From DSWT01 sp035415725 (GTDB taxonomy: Bacteria; Chloroflexota; Anaerolineae; B4-G1; SLSP01), in contig DAOOGN010000069.1 of assembly GCA_035415725.1 (NCBI GenBank), forward strand, positions 1 to 24,510: 24,510 bases of DNA, read 5' to 3'. The position numbers and the translations under genes are program-made. The notes below the pieces were generated by a model. That model did not search any database and was not told the origin of the DNA. It was given only the letters and a program-made list of their open reading frames with translations. Positions 7,224-13,890 of this stretch are shown here, piece after piece. Position 1 is the first letter of the stretch, and each line of letters begins with the position of its first letter.

Positions 7224-7558
7224 TTATGGTAAGGATTGCCAAACTGGCGACGTTCCATCTGCGAGAAAGCGCGGTTCTCCGCCGGACGCCCAGTCGAATA
7301 GGTAGATACTGTTGCCAAACTGGAAGACAGTCCACTGACCGTCGGACGACCAGGAGGAGCTGTGCGTCGAGGCGCTACGGAATTCCTCCGGCAGGTGCGC
7401 CAGGGTAGCCTCCCGGTCGAAGGTGACGGGGATATTCTGTGCAGGTTGGGGTTCGTTGAATTTACGTTGTCAAAAGTCCAATACTGGTTACCTTCTTGAG
7501 TAAAGCTGATTTGATCATTTCCGTCTCCTTTGCAACTGAATTGAATAGATGGGGTCAG
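7224..7558 (-). pseudogene. Frameshifted remnant of a secreted propeller protein
   Basis: No long frame is open here, but two minus-strand frames join into protein-like sequence. The first runs from 7558 (FSCKGDGNDQISFTQEGNQY, then WTFDNVNSTNPN). After an apparent indel near 7445-7460 the second gives QNIPVTFDREATLAHLPEEF and later SSWSSDGQWTVFQFGNSIYL, ending in a stop at 7224-7226. SSWSSDG and PVWQ are propeller-blade motifs like those in the lipoprotein at 4170-5639. The N-terminus and signal peptide are missing: an in-frame TAG lies just upstream, directly after an intact promoter (7571-7600). An ATG at 7518 with AAAGGAG before it opens only 18 codons and is probably fortuitous. Confidence 0.6.
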
Positions 7559-7570
7559 CTAACCATAAAC

Positions 7571-7600
7571 ATTATAGCCAAAAACACCCGCGTCAGTCAA
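7571..7600 (-). promoter_or_regulatory. Promoter reading into the propeller remnant and TPR/SleB-like gene
   Basis: On the minus strand TTGACT (7595-7600), 18-bp spacer, TATAAT (7571-7576). It lies just past the regulator stop at 7612 and is homologous to the promoter at 1676-1705, including a GTTTTTG stretch in the spacer and the AGGGAAAACCCT repeat upstream. It probably now drives 7114-5648 and 5639-4170. Confidence 0.65.
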
Positions 7601-7611
7601 TAGGGAAAACC

Positions 7612-8292
7612 CTACTCTTTATCTGGGGTTTCCCCTACCATACCGCACGCCTTATCCAAGCCGGCGTTCAACACCCACAATATGGCTTCCGTTCGTGAAG
7701 CGACGCCTAATTGGTCCAAGATTGCACCCACGTGTTTCTCGACCGTTTTCTCGACAATGTGCAGGTGTTCGGCAATCTCCTGATTGCTGTGCCCTCGGCA
7801 CAGTAGTTCCAACACCTCGCGCTCGCGCGCCGTCAATGCTTCCCACACCGCCTGTACGTTCTCGCGCCAGTCCCGCGCGCGCCGGCACTGCTCTTGAGTG
7901 AACAATACCTGCCCACACGCCGCCCGGCGGATGGCGTCCAGCAAGGCCTCCCCCCGCTCGTTCTTGTCCAGGTAGCCCACCGCGCCCACCTCCAGCATCT
8001 GCGATAAGTAGTAGTCGCGGTCGTGCGCCGTCAAAATCAACACGGCAGTCTCAGGATAATGATCGTAGGCCCATAGCACGATCTCCGCCGGCGAGGTCCC
8101 CGGCATCACCAAATCCAGTACGGCGACGTGCGGCTGCAACTGGGAGATCAACTGCTGTGCTTCATTGCCATCGGTGGCCTCTCCCACCAATTCGATATCC
8201 GGCGCGGCCTGCAAAAGCGTCCGCAGACCTAGCCGCGTGACTTCGTGGTCGTCGGCGATGATGACGGTAATCGGTGCCACGGTGCTTCCCAT
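7612..8292 (-). CDS. NarL/FixJ-family two-component response regulator
   Basis: 226 residues. The receiver domain has D14-D15, phospho-acceptor D60 (AVLDLVMPG), T88 and K110. A LuxR-type helix-turn-helix (about 150-205) contains LTAREREVLELLCRGHSNQE and TVEKHVGAILDQLGV. The frame stays open upstream to 8382, but I chose the ATG at 8292: GGAGGG lies directly before it, as in the paralogue at 2395, and homology to the paralogue starts near it. A promoter is predicted at 8381-8408, giving a leader of about 80 bases. 366 bp of the receiver part are identical to the truncated copy at 58-423. No sensor kinase is near. The gene sits directly upstream of the promoter of the secreted-protein operon, which it may control; that is inference. 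Confidence 0.93.
   Translation of the reverse strand: MGSTVAPITVIIADDHEVTRLGLRTLLQAAPDIELVGEATDGNEAQQLISQLQPHVAVLDLVMPGTSPAEIVLWAYDHYPETAVLILTAHDRDYYLSQMLEVGAVGYLDKNERGEALLDAIRRAACGQVLFTQEQCRRARDWRENVQAVWEALTAREREVLELLCRGHSNQEIAEHLHIVEKTVEKHVGAILDQLGVASRTEAILWVLNAGLDKACGMVGETPDKE
7909..8274. repeat. 366-bp direct repeat, copy 2 (identical to 58-423)
   Basis: See 58-423. This copy lies inside the intact regulator and is probably the donor, because here the sequence continues with a normal leader on one side and the DNA-binding domain on the other. Confidence 0.85.
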
Positions 8293-8328
8293 TGGCCCTC
8301 CACGGTGTAAACTGGCGCGATGCGACGC

Positions 8329-8356
8329 TGAGGAGTAACGGTTGAGGAGTAACGGT
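8329..8356. repeat. Exact 14-bp tandem duplication in the regulator leader
   Basis: TGAGGAGTAACGGT occurs twice in a row (8329-8342, 8343-8356), between the predicted promoter and the start of the response regulator. It could be a binding site pair or a slippage product. Confidence 0.7.
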
Positions 8357-8380
8357 GATGTAGGATCAATGCGGAGAGAC

Positions 8381-8408
8381 ATTGTACCGTCAATTCACGG
8401 AAAGGCAA
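8381..8408 (-). promoter_or_regulatory. Promoter of the response regulator
   Basis: On the minus strand TTGCCT (8403-8408), 16-bp spacer, TACAAT (8381-8386). It matches the arrangement before the paralogue at 2395. The start point would be near 8374. Confidence 0.45.
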
Positions 8409-8436
8409 CGGCGCGCCGTCCCCAAAAGTGAAAAAT

Positions 8437-8469
8437 AACCACCCTCCAGGTCATGCCGGTGGGGTGGTT
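8437..8469 (-). terminator. Terminator of the MgtE_N-NRAMP-glycosyltransferase operon
   Basis: AACCACCC (8437-8444) pairs with GGGTGGTT (8462-8469). On the minus strand ATTTTTCACTTTT follows immediately. It lies 20 bases past the stop at 8489, the right place to end the operon. Confidence 0.65.
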
Positions 8470-8488
8470 GGGGAGGCCTGATATGACA

Positions 8489-9907
8489 TCAACGCGGGAG
8501 CCGTCCAGGAGGATAACATCCTCTCGCTACCAACAACAAAATCAACGGCGTTACCGGCAGGCGGAAGCGAATCTGGCTAATCGGGCCGGGCACAAAGGTA
8601 ACGTAGAAAATCGTGATGAACAAGAACACCGCCAGCAAGCGTGGACGCATCCGCCATCCGCCGATGACGAGCAGCACTCCGGCGACAGCGTACACGATGC
8701 CCCACCATGCCCAAAACACGAACGCCAACCCGGGCAGGGCGTACAGACGATCATCGATCAGCATCCGCACTGCTTGCACGACCTCCCCACGCTTCAGCAC
8801 CGCCAGCACGCGCCCGAGCACGTCGCCTTGTGCCGCCGCTGTTTCCCAGACTTGCCCCGTCAGACGCGCATACCAAAACTTGTAATCCTGCGGGACAAAC
8901 GAGCGTAGCCAGCTTTGAGTGTGGCTAACGATGAAATCCACCGGATACGTGCGCACGATCTCCTTGGCCACCTCAGCGGTTTCCTTCAGCCGCCGATCAC
9001 GTTCGCGGGTCGAGAGGGCAGTCTCAGGAAGCGGCTCCCAGCCATAACGCTGCGCCGTCTCCACAATAATATCACCGTAGATTTCTTCCCAGCGCGGCGT
9101 CCACGGGGCTACTGCCTCCCCGTTGACGTGAGCCAGCGTGGCCACGGCGCTGACGTGCGCCAGGTTATCGTCGAAAGTGCGTGTGTAGAAGATTTCGCCG
9201 AAAACGATGGCATTGCGCACCAACCAGGGCAACAGCAGGACCCCAATCGTCCCGGCGACGATGACGGCGCCATGCCACCATCCCTGCCGATGGACGAAAA
9301 TCCCGTGCGCCAGCAATGCCAGCAGCGCCAACGGCAAGAACTGAATGTTTGGCTTGCACAAAATGCCCGCGCCCAACAGCACTCCGCATCTCAGGGCGTC
9401 GCGCTGGCGCCAGTACAGCAGATAGCGGGCGAACATCCACAAGCCGGCCGTGAGCAACAAGCCAAACAGGATTTCGGTGAGCAACTCGTTGCAGAAGCGC
9501 CAGGACGAAGGGTTAAGCGCATAGAGCAGCGCCGCCAGACGTCCCACGCGCGGCCCGGCAATAAGCGTTCCGAACTTCAGTAGTACCACGACGGTGAGCA
9601 CATCGAGCAGTGGCTGCACAAACGCCACGCAATCAGGATTCGGCCCGCCTATGGCGTACCAAAACGCGACAAACAGCGGATACAACGGCGCACGGATGTT
9701 GTCCGCGCGCCACGGCGGCGCGGAGTTCAGCGAATAAATGCCGTGCTCGAGCATGTTGACGGCCAGATAGTGGTAGCCCGTCGCATCGACGTTGGTGAGC
9801 TGAATGCCGTGGGGCGCGCCGGCCAGATAGCCCCACCGCAGTCCCGCTGCCAACAAGATGATGCAGACAGGAATCACAAACTGGGTTGACCGTTTTTCCA
9901 CCCGCAT
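8489..9907 (-). CDS. GT-C fold glycosyltransferase (ArnT/PMT-like membrane protein)
   Basis: 472 residues and about ten hydrophobic segments. After the first membrane segment comes NVDATGYHYLA, with the acidic residue expected in the first outer loop of GT-C enzymes, then APLYPLFVAFWY and ELLTEILFGLLL, as in ArnT/PMT/GT39-family proteins. Such enzymes move a sugar from a polyprenyl-phosphate donor onto a lipid, protein or glycan on the outer face of the membrane; the substrate here is unknown. The ATG at 9907 lies 7 bases after the NRAMP stop, so the two are probably translated in a coupled way. A terminator follows. Its place in a metal-transport operon is odd and may be only positional. Confidence 0.8.
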   Translation of the reverse strand: MRVEKRSTQFVIPVCIILLAAGLRWGYLAGAPHGIQLTNVDATGYHYLAVNMLEHGIYSLNSAPPWRADNIRAPLYPLFVAFWYAIGGPNPDCVAFVQPLLDVLTVVVLLKFGTLIAGPRVGRLAALLYALNPSSWRFCNELLTEILFGLLLTAGLWMFARYLLYWRQRDALRCGVLLGAGILCKPNIQFLPLALLALLAHGIFVHRQGWWHGAVIVAGTIGVLLLPWLVRNAIVFGEIFYTRTFDDNLAHVSAVATLAHVNGEAVAPWTPRWEEIYGDIIVETAQRYGWEPLPETALSTRERDRRLKETAEVAKEIVRTYPVDFIVSHTQSWLRSFVPQDYKFWYARLTGQVWETAAAQGDVLGRVLAVLKRGEVVQAVRMLIDDRLYALPGLAFVFWAWWGIVYAVAGVLLVIGGWRMRPRLLAVFLFITIFYVTFVPGPISQIRFRLPVTPLILLLVARGCYPPGRLPR

Positions 9908-9914
9908 GTTCAGC

Positions 9915-11162
9915 TCAATTCAACACAGGCGACACCAACAACATCACCGTTACCAGCACGATCAGGCCGGTCAATATCCAGGCCAGGATGTTCTGCCAAC
10001 GCCGGTTGACCCAGTCGCCCATCACGCGGCGACTGTTCACCAGTTTGAGCACCAGCACCAGCAACACCGGCAAAAGGATGGCGTTGAGCGACTGTGACAA
10101 CCACATAATGGGGAATAGCGGGATACCGGGGATCAGCACCACCAGCACACTCAACACGATGATGCCCATGTACAGCCCGTAGAAGAACGGTGCCTCGCGC
10201 GAGCGGTGATCCAGACCACGCTCCCAACCAAACGCTTCGCAAATCGCGTAGGCCGTCGACAGTGGCAGCACCGACGCGGCCAAAAGCGATGCGCCCAACA
10301 GCCCGGTGGTGAACAGGTAGCGCGCACCCGCGCCCGCGAGCGGAGCCAGCGCCATGGCCGCCTGTTCCGCCGTTTCCACGTGGATGCCGTGGACAAACAA
10401 CGTTGCGGCGGTGGTGATGATGATGAAGGCCGAAACTATGTTCCCCCACGCCGCGCCGAACATCACGTCCAGACGGGTGAAGCGGAAACGCTCCATATCC
10501 ACACCTTTATCGGCGACCGAGGCTTGCATGTAGACGATGCCCCACGGGGAGATGGTCGTCCCAATGGTCGCCAGCACGGCCAGGATGTAACCGGGGTCAC
10601 TGCTGAAGGTGGGCGTGACGGCCTGGCGCAGCACCGCGCCCCACGACGGGCGCACCGCAATCGCGGTGGCGACGTAGCTCAATGCGGCCAGACAGAGGAC
10701 GAGCAACACTTTTTCCACGCGCTCATACGACCCGCGCAGTACCAAAAAGCCCACCAACAGCGCCGCCAGCGGCACGGTGATGTAGCGACTCACGCCAAGC
10801 AGTTCCGTCCCCGCGGCCACGCCCGCGAATTGGGCGATGGTCGTGCCCAGGTTCGCCAACAGCAGGCAAAACATCGCAAAGGCGGTCACACGCACGCCAA
10901 ACCGCTCGCGGATCAAATCGGCGGTGCCTTTACCGGTGACGGCCCCCATGCGCGCAGCCATCTCCTGCACAACCAGCTCGCCCACCGTGATCGCCACGAT
11001 CAGCCACAAAAAGCGGTACCCGTATGTCGAACCGGCCATCGAATAGGTCGCAATGCCCGGCGCATCGTTGTCCGCGCTGGCCGTAATCAACCCCGGACCC
11101 AGAATCGAAGCATAGAACAGGATACGTTGTAACCACGTCGGTATGCGTCGTATTGGCTTCAT
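9915..11162 (-). CDS. NRAMP-family divalent metal transporter, probably Mg-type (NRMT-like)
   Basis: 415 residues, about 11 membrane segments. The first helix has GPGLITASADNDAPGIATYS: the canonical NRAMP motif DPGN appears as D33-A-P-G-I, without its asparagine. In the sixth helix the canonical MPH is replaced by S205-P206-W207 (TTISPWGIVYMQAS), so the methionine that favours transition metals is missing. Loss of that methionine is known for NRAMP-related magnesium transporters, so Mg2+ (or Mn2+) uptake is more likely than Fe/Mn selectivity. The gene follows the MgtE_N/CBS protein by 43 bases and precedes the glycosyltransferase by 7. The ATG at 11162 has only a weak ribosome site (GAGAG). 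Fold assignment is secure; ion specificity is inferred. Confidence 0.87.
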   Translation of the reverse strand: MKPIRRIPTWLQRILFYASILGPGLITASADNDAPGIATYSMAGSTYGYRFLWLIVAITVGELVVQEMAARMGAVTGKGTADLIRERFGVRVTAFAMFCLLLANLGTTIAQFAGVAAGTELLGVSRYITVPLAALLVGFLVLRGSYERVEKVLLVLCLAALSYVATAIAVRPSWGAVLRQAVTPTFSSDPGYILAVLATIGTTISPWGIVYMQASVADKGVDMERFRFTRLDVMFGAAWGNIVSAFIIITTAATLFVHGIHVETAEQAAMALAPLAGAGARYLFTTGLLGASLLAASVLPLSTAYAICEAFGWERGLDHRSREAPFFYGLYMGIIVLSVLVVLIPGIPLFPIMWLSQSLNAILLPVLLVLVLKLVNSRRVMGDWVNRRWQNILAWILTGLIVLVTVMLLVSPVLN

Positions 11163-11205
11163 GGTGCACTCTCAAAGCATCCACAATCGTCCATCGGAAT
11201 GAAAA

Positions 11206-12471
11206 TCAGAAGAACCGGGGCAAACGCTTCTTCCAGGCCGTGGGCAGTACCGTATCCACAGCGTCATCCACGGTAACAATCCCAAGCAGTTCTCTATTTT
11301 CTGGGCCGACGACCGGCACAGCCAGCAAATCGTATTTCGCTACCTTATACGCCGCCTCTTGTTGCGGCGTATAGGGGTCTACTGTCACCGGGTCAAGATT
11401 CACCCACGGGGCCAGATCGGCATCGGGCGGCGCCATGACCAGGTCGCGCAGGCTAATGACGCCGCACAGACGATGATTTTCATCCTCCAGATAGATGTAG
11501 TACATAACTTCGTCGTCACGCGCGCTTTCTGACCGGCGCAAGTAGTCCATCAATTCTCCAGCGCGCAGACCAATCGGCGCGCGGGCAAATTCCGTCGTCA
11601 TGATGCCGCCGGCAGAATCTTCTGGATAAACCAACAGAGACCGCACCTCGGCAGCCTCGTCGTCTTCCATCAAGGAGAGCAATTGCTCGCTGGTCTGTTC
11701 GGGGAGATCGGCCAGCAGATCGGCGGCTTCGTCGGGATCCATCTCTTCGAGGATGTCCGCCGCCCGTTCCGGCTCCATACGAGAGAGGACGGAGACCTGT
11801 ACATCGGCGGGGCTTTCTTCCAGCGCATCGGCCAACGTCTCATTGTTGAAGGTCTCCATCAACGCCGCGCTGGTGGGATGATCCAGCTCGTTGAGAATGG
11901 CCGCAAGATCTGCCGGAGGTAGTTGCACGATGCGGTCGTGCGACACCCGTAAACGCAGCGGGTCTTCCTGGTGTAAGGGCGCCACGTCTTCCCACGGAAT
12001 GACGCCGGTTTTCCAGGAACTGCCCAGCAGCCGCGCCAGAGCCTGAGCCAGGCTCTCCAGACCCAGACGGCGCAGCAAGCCGCGCCCGCCGACATCTACT
12101 CCGGTCAGGCAGTATTGATCGCCCACACGCGCCAGTTGCAGGTCATTGACGCGCACCACACGGCGGCCTTCGGTATCCACGATTTGCCGGTCGAGCACAC
12201 GATCCAGCAAATACAGCTCGTCACCAATAGGGGTATAGGCCAGACATTTATCCTGGGGAACATTGAGCGTGATGCTAGGATAAAGACTGCTCACACACGC
12301 AGCGGGGATAAAACGGTCGCCGTTGTGGGGGGTATCGCTGTGTAACTGCAAGGCTTTGACAGGCGGAAAATTCCGCTCTACAGCGCCGACCAGCACATCG
12401 ACGCACCGGCCTACAGGATTCCCCCAGGCATCCCACACCTGTCGGTTTTGCATTTGGCTGACGTACAACAT
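11206..12471 (-). CDS. Soluble PRC-barrel / MgtE N-domain / CBS-pair protein
   Basis: 421 residues with no membrane segment. Order: two PRC-barrel-like segments (about 1-70, QVWDAWGNPVGR; about 85-140, RQIVDTEGRRVV), the MgtE_N helical superhelix (about 175-285; EEMDPDEAADLLADLPE, LMEDDEAAEV), then a CBS pair (about 295-410). In MgtE the N and CBS domains sense cytosolic Mg2+ and gate the channel; here the channel domain is absent and an NRAMP-type transporter is encoded 43 bases downstream. I infer that this protein regulates that transporter according to Mg2+ level. The frame is open to 12537, but the ATG at 12471 has GAGGAGG six bases upstream and starts the PRC motif properly. A leader of about 300 bases precedes it. 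Confidence 0.85.
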   Translation of the reverse strand: MLYVSQMQNRQVWDAWGNPVGRCVDVLVGAVERNFPPVKALQLHSDTPHNGDRFIPAACVSSLYPSITLNVPQDKCLAYTPIGDELYLLDRVLDRQIVDTEGRRVVRVNDLQLARVGDQYCLTGVDVGGRGLLRRLGLESLAQALARLLGSSWKTGVIPWEDVAPLHQEDPLRLRVSHDRIVQLPPADLAAILNELDHPTSAALMETFNNETLADALEESPADVQVSVLSRMEPERAADILEEMDPDEAADLLADLPEQTSEQLLSLMEDDEAAEVRSLLVYPEDSAGGIMTTEFARAPIGLRAGELMDYLRRSESARDDEVMYYIYLEDENHRLCGVISLRDLVMAPPDADLAPWVNLDPVTVDPYTPQQEAAYKVAKYDLLAVPVVGPENRELLGIVTVDDAVDTVLPTAWKKRLPRFF

Positions 12472-12773
12472 GCCACACCTCCTCAATACAAAGTATCCAC
12501 AGGTGGCGCTCAACCTTGTCGCCTTTGAGACACGCAACAGGGCCGCAGCACATGCTGCGGCCCTGTGAACACTCCGAGGAGGTCAGTGTGGCGCGCTGCC
12601 GTGCTACGTCAGGTCTGCCGCGGTTTACTCGATGGGTCGGCGTCATCTGCGCTCACGGACGTTTCCTGTCCGCAAGTACGGTTCACTGGTGTTGTTTCGT
12701 TCATTCCTCTCAGATTAGGCCGGGGTCATCCCGGCAACTTCAGAAAATTGAGCTACGGCAAAAACAAATCTAC
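12472..12773 (-). promoter_or_regulatory. Long structured 5' leader of the MgtE_N-NRAMP operon (possible riboswitch)
   Basis: The predicted start point near 12773 leaves about 300 untranslated bases before the ATG at 12471. Several stems can be drawn on the minus strand: CGGAC/GTCCG around AGGAAAC (about 12657-12673), GCCG/CGGC enclosing ACCCATCGAG (about 12617-12643), CACT/AGTG (about 12571-12589), and a near-perfect palindrome with 14-bp arms (12537-12566). I compared it by memory with M-box, yybP-ykoY, TPP and cobalamin consensus sequences and found no convincing match. A metal-sensing cis-regulatory RNA is a reasonable but unproven idea. Confidence 0.4.
12537..12566 (-). repeat. GC-rich palindrome (14-bp arms) in the operon leader
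   Basis: ACAGGGCCGCAGCA (12537-12550) is perfectly inverted at 12553-12566, with two bases between. No T-run follows on either strand, so it is not a classical intrinsic terminator. It lies 66-95 bases before the start codon at 12471 and could be an operator or an RNA expression-platform stem. Confidence 0.75.
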
Positions 12774-12779
12774 ACGGGA

Positions 12780-12808
12780 ATTATACCATCGAATGCCAAT
12801 ATTGAAAA
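12780..12808 (-). promoter_or_regulatory. Promoter of the MgtE_N-NRAMP-glycosyltransferase operon
   Basis: On the minus strand TTTTCA (12803-12808), exactly 17 bp, then a perfect TATAAT (12780-12785) with TGG upstream (extended -10). The same TTTTCA/17/TGG arrangement occurs at 15707-15735. Confidence 0.6.
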
Positions 12809-12868
12809 TAGCGCGTTACACCGGGGGGCCAGGATCAGGATTTTGGGGAGAAATATACTCGTCAGGAT

Positions 12869-12993
12869 GATATTGAACACAACAGCGGGGGATTTTTACC
12901 GCCGAGAGCGCCAAGTTCGCCGAGATGGATGCTATTTCTCTGCGTCCCAGCGTGCTCAGCGGGGGAAACGAATTGAGCCGCGTGTTCAACATC
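12869..12993. repeat. 125-bp intergenic segment bounded by imperfect inverted repeat
   Basis: GATATTGAACAC (12869-12880) is inverted at 12982-12993 with one mismatch. The interior has purine-rich GAG/GCGCC motifs and CAGCGGGGGA twice. No open frame seems real. It resembles decayed dispersed intergenic repeats. The rest of 12809-13041 shows nothing else I can name beyond a weak CCCG/CGGG stem at 13024-13039 after the ecfT stop. Confidence 0.35.
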
Positions 12994-13041
12994 TTGTTGA
13001 CCAGTACAGGTTTTGGAGAGAAGCCCGATTTTTAGCGGGAG

Positions 13042-13860
13042 TCACGCCCTCATCACCACCACCGCCAGCCCGACCACCACCGCCAGGGCCACCGCATCTG
13101 CCGGACGGAAATGCAGTGTCGTCAGTGACGTGCGCCCCTTGCCGCCCTGGTAGCCCCGCGCTTCCATCGCCAACGCGAGGTTCTCTGCCCGCTGCAAACC
13201 GGTCAGAAACAGCGGCACGAGCAGTGGGAACGCTTGCCGCGCGCGGCGCAACACGCCTCCCCGCCCCGTGCCCCACTCTGCGCCCCGCGACGCCTGGGAT
13301 TTGGCGATACGTTCTGCTTCCAAAGCCAGCAACGGCAGAAAGCGCAGCGTCACCTGCACCATCAACACAAAGGCGTGCGTCGGCAGGCCGATTTTCGTGA
13401 ACGGCGCGAGGAGCGCGTCCAATCCGTGCACAAGCTCGGTGGTGGAGAGGCAATACGAAATCAGACTGAGGGTCAGAATCAGCGCCACAAAGCGGGCTAT
13501 AAGGAGGGCGCCATTCAAAAGACTCGTCGTCGAAATAGAGAGCGGACCCCACACCACCAGCAGACGCGCCGCATCACGCGGGCCAAAGAGCACTTGCAAT
13601 GCGGCCAGAAACACCAGGAACGGGAGCGGCGCAACCAATCCCTTCAGCGCGTAACCCAAGGGAATCCGCGCCACGGCCAACAATATCCCCAACGCCGCCA
13701 GAGCGACACACAGCCCGGCCCCATGCGACGTCAGGGTGAGAACGATGACCAGCAACAAGCCGCTCACCAGCCGCGTGCGCGGGTCCAGCCGGTGAATGAT
13801 CGAGCCGGTGGGCAGGTATTGCCCGATCGTCACAAAACGTAAAAACTCGAATTCATGCAT
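13042..13860 (-). CDS. ecfT: ECF transporter transmembrane component EcfT
   Basis: 272 residues with about five hydrophobic segments. EcfT couples the two ATPases to a substrate-binding S component in energy-coupling-factor vitamin importers. The family hallmark, two Ala/Ser-Arg-Gly motifs in the cytoplasmic coupling helices, is visible as SQASRGAEWG (about 187-196) and AMEARGYQGG (about 232-241). The N-terminal region has the typical SIIHRLDPRTRLV. The ATG at 13860 follows the ATPase stop by 13 bases with no ribosome site; the spacer is filled by a 15-bp tandem repeat, so translation probably depends on coupling. Confidence 0.92.
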   Translation of the reverse strand: MHEFEFLRFVTIGQYLPTGSIIHRLDPRTRLVSGLLLVIVLTLTSHGAGLCVALAALGILLAVARIPLGYALKGLVAPLPFLVFLAALQVLFGPRDAARLLVVWGPLSISTTSLLNGALLIARFVALILTLSLISYCLSTTELVHGLDALLAPFTKIGLPTHAFVLMVQVTLRFLPLLALEAERIAKSQASRGAEWGTGRGGVLRRARQAFPLLVPLFLTGLQRAENLALAMEARGYQGGKGRTSLTTLHFRPADAVALAVVVGLAVVVMRA

Positions 13861-13890
13861 AAGAATCAGCGAATCAAGAATCAGCGAATG
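13861..13890. repeat. 15-bp tandem repeat at the ecfA/ecfT junction
   Basis: AAGAATCAGCGAATC is repeated with one change (13861-13875, 13876-13890), and a shorter related piece follows. On the minus strand it encodes the last residues of the ATPase (LIRSFADS) and fills the spacer before ecfT. It has probably replaced the ribosome site. Confidence 0.6.

Noticed and set aside
7477..7518. 18-codon frame with good ribosome site (ATG at 7518)
   Set aside because: Overlaps better protein-like sequence in another frame; AAAGGAGAC is explained as codons of the pseudogene.
12472..12773. Identification of the leader as an M-box magnesium riboswitch
   Set aside because: Pieces such as GACGCC and CCCAT resemble M-box elements, but they are not in the right order or spacing; kept only as an unassigned structured leader.
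12516..13400. 294-codon plus-strand open frame over the leader and ecfT
   Set aside because: Low-complexity Pro/Arg tail antisense to ecfT, no ribosome site, no domain.
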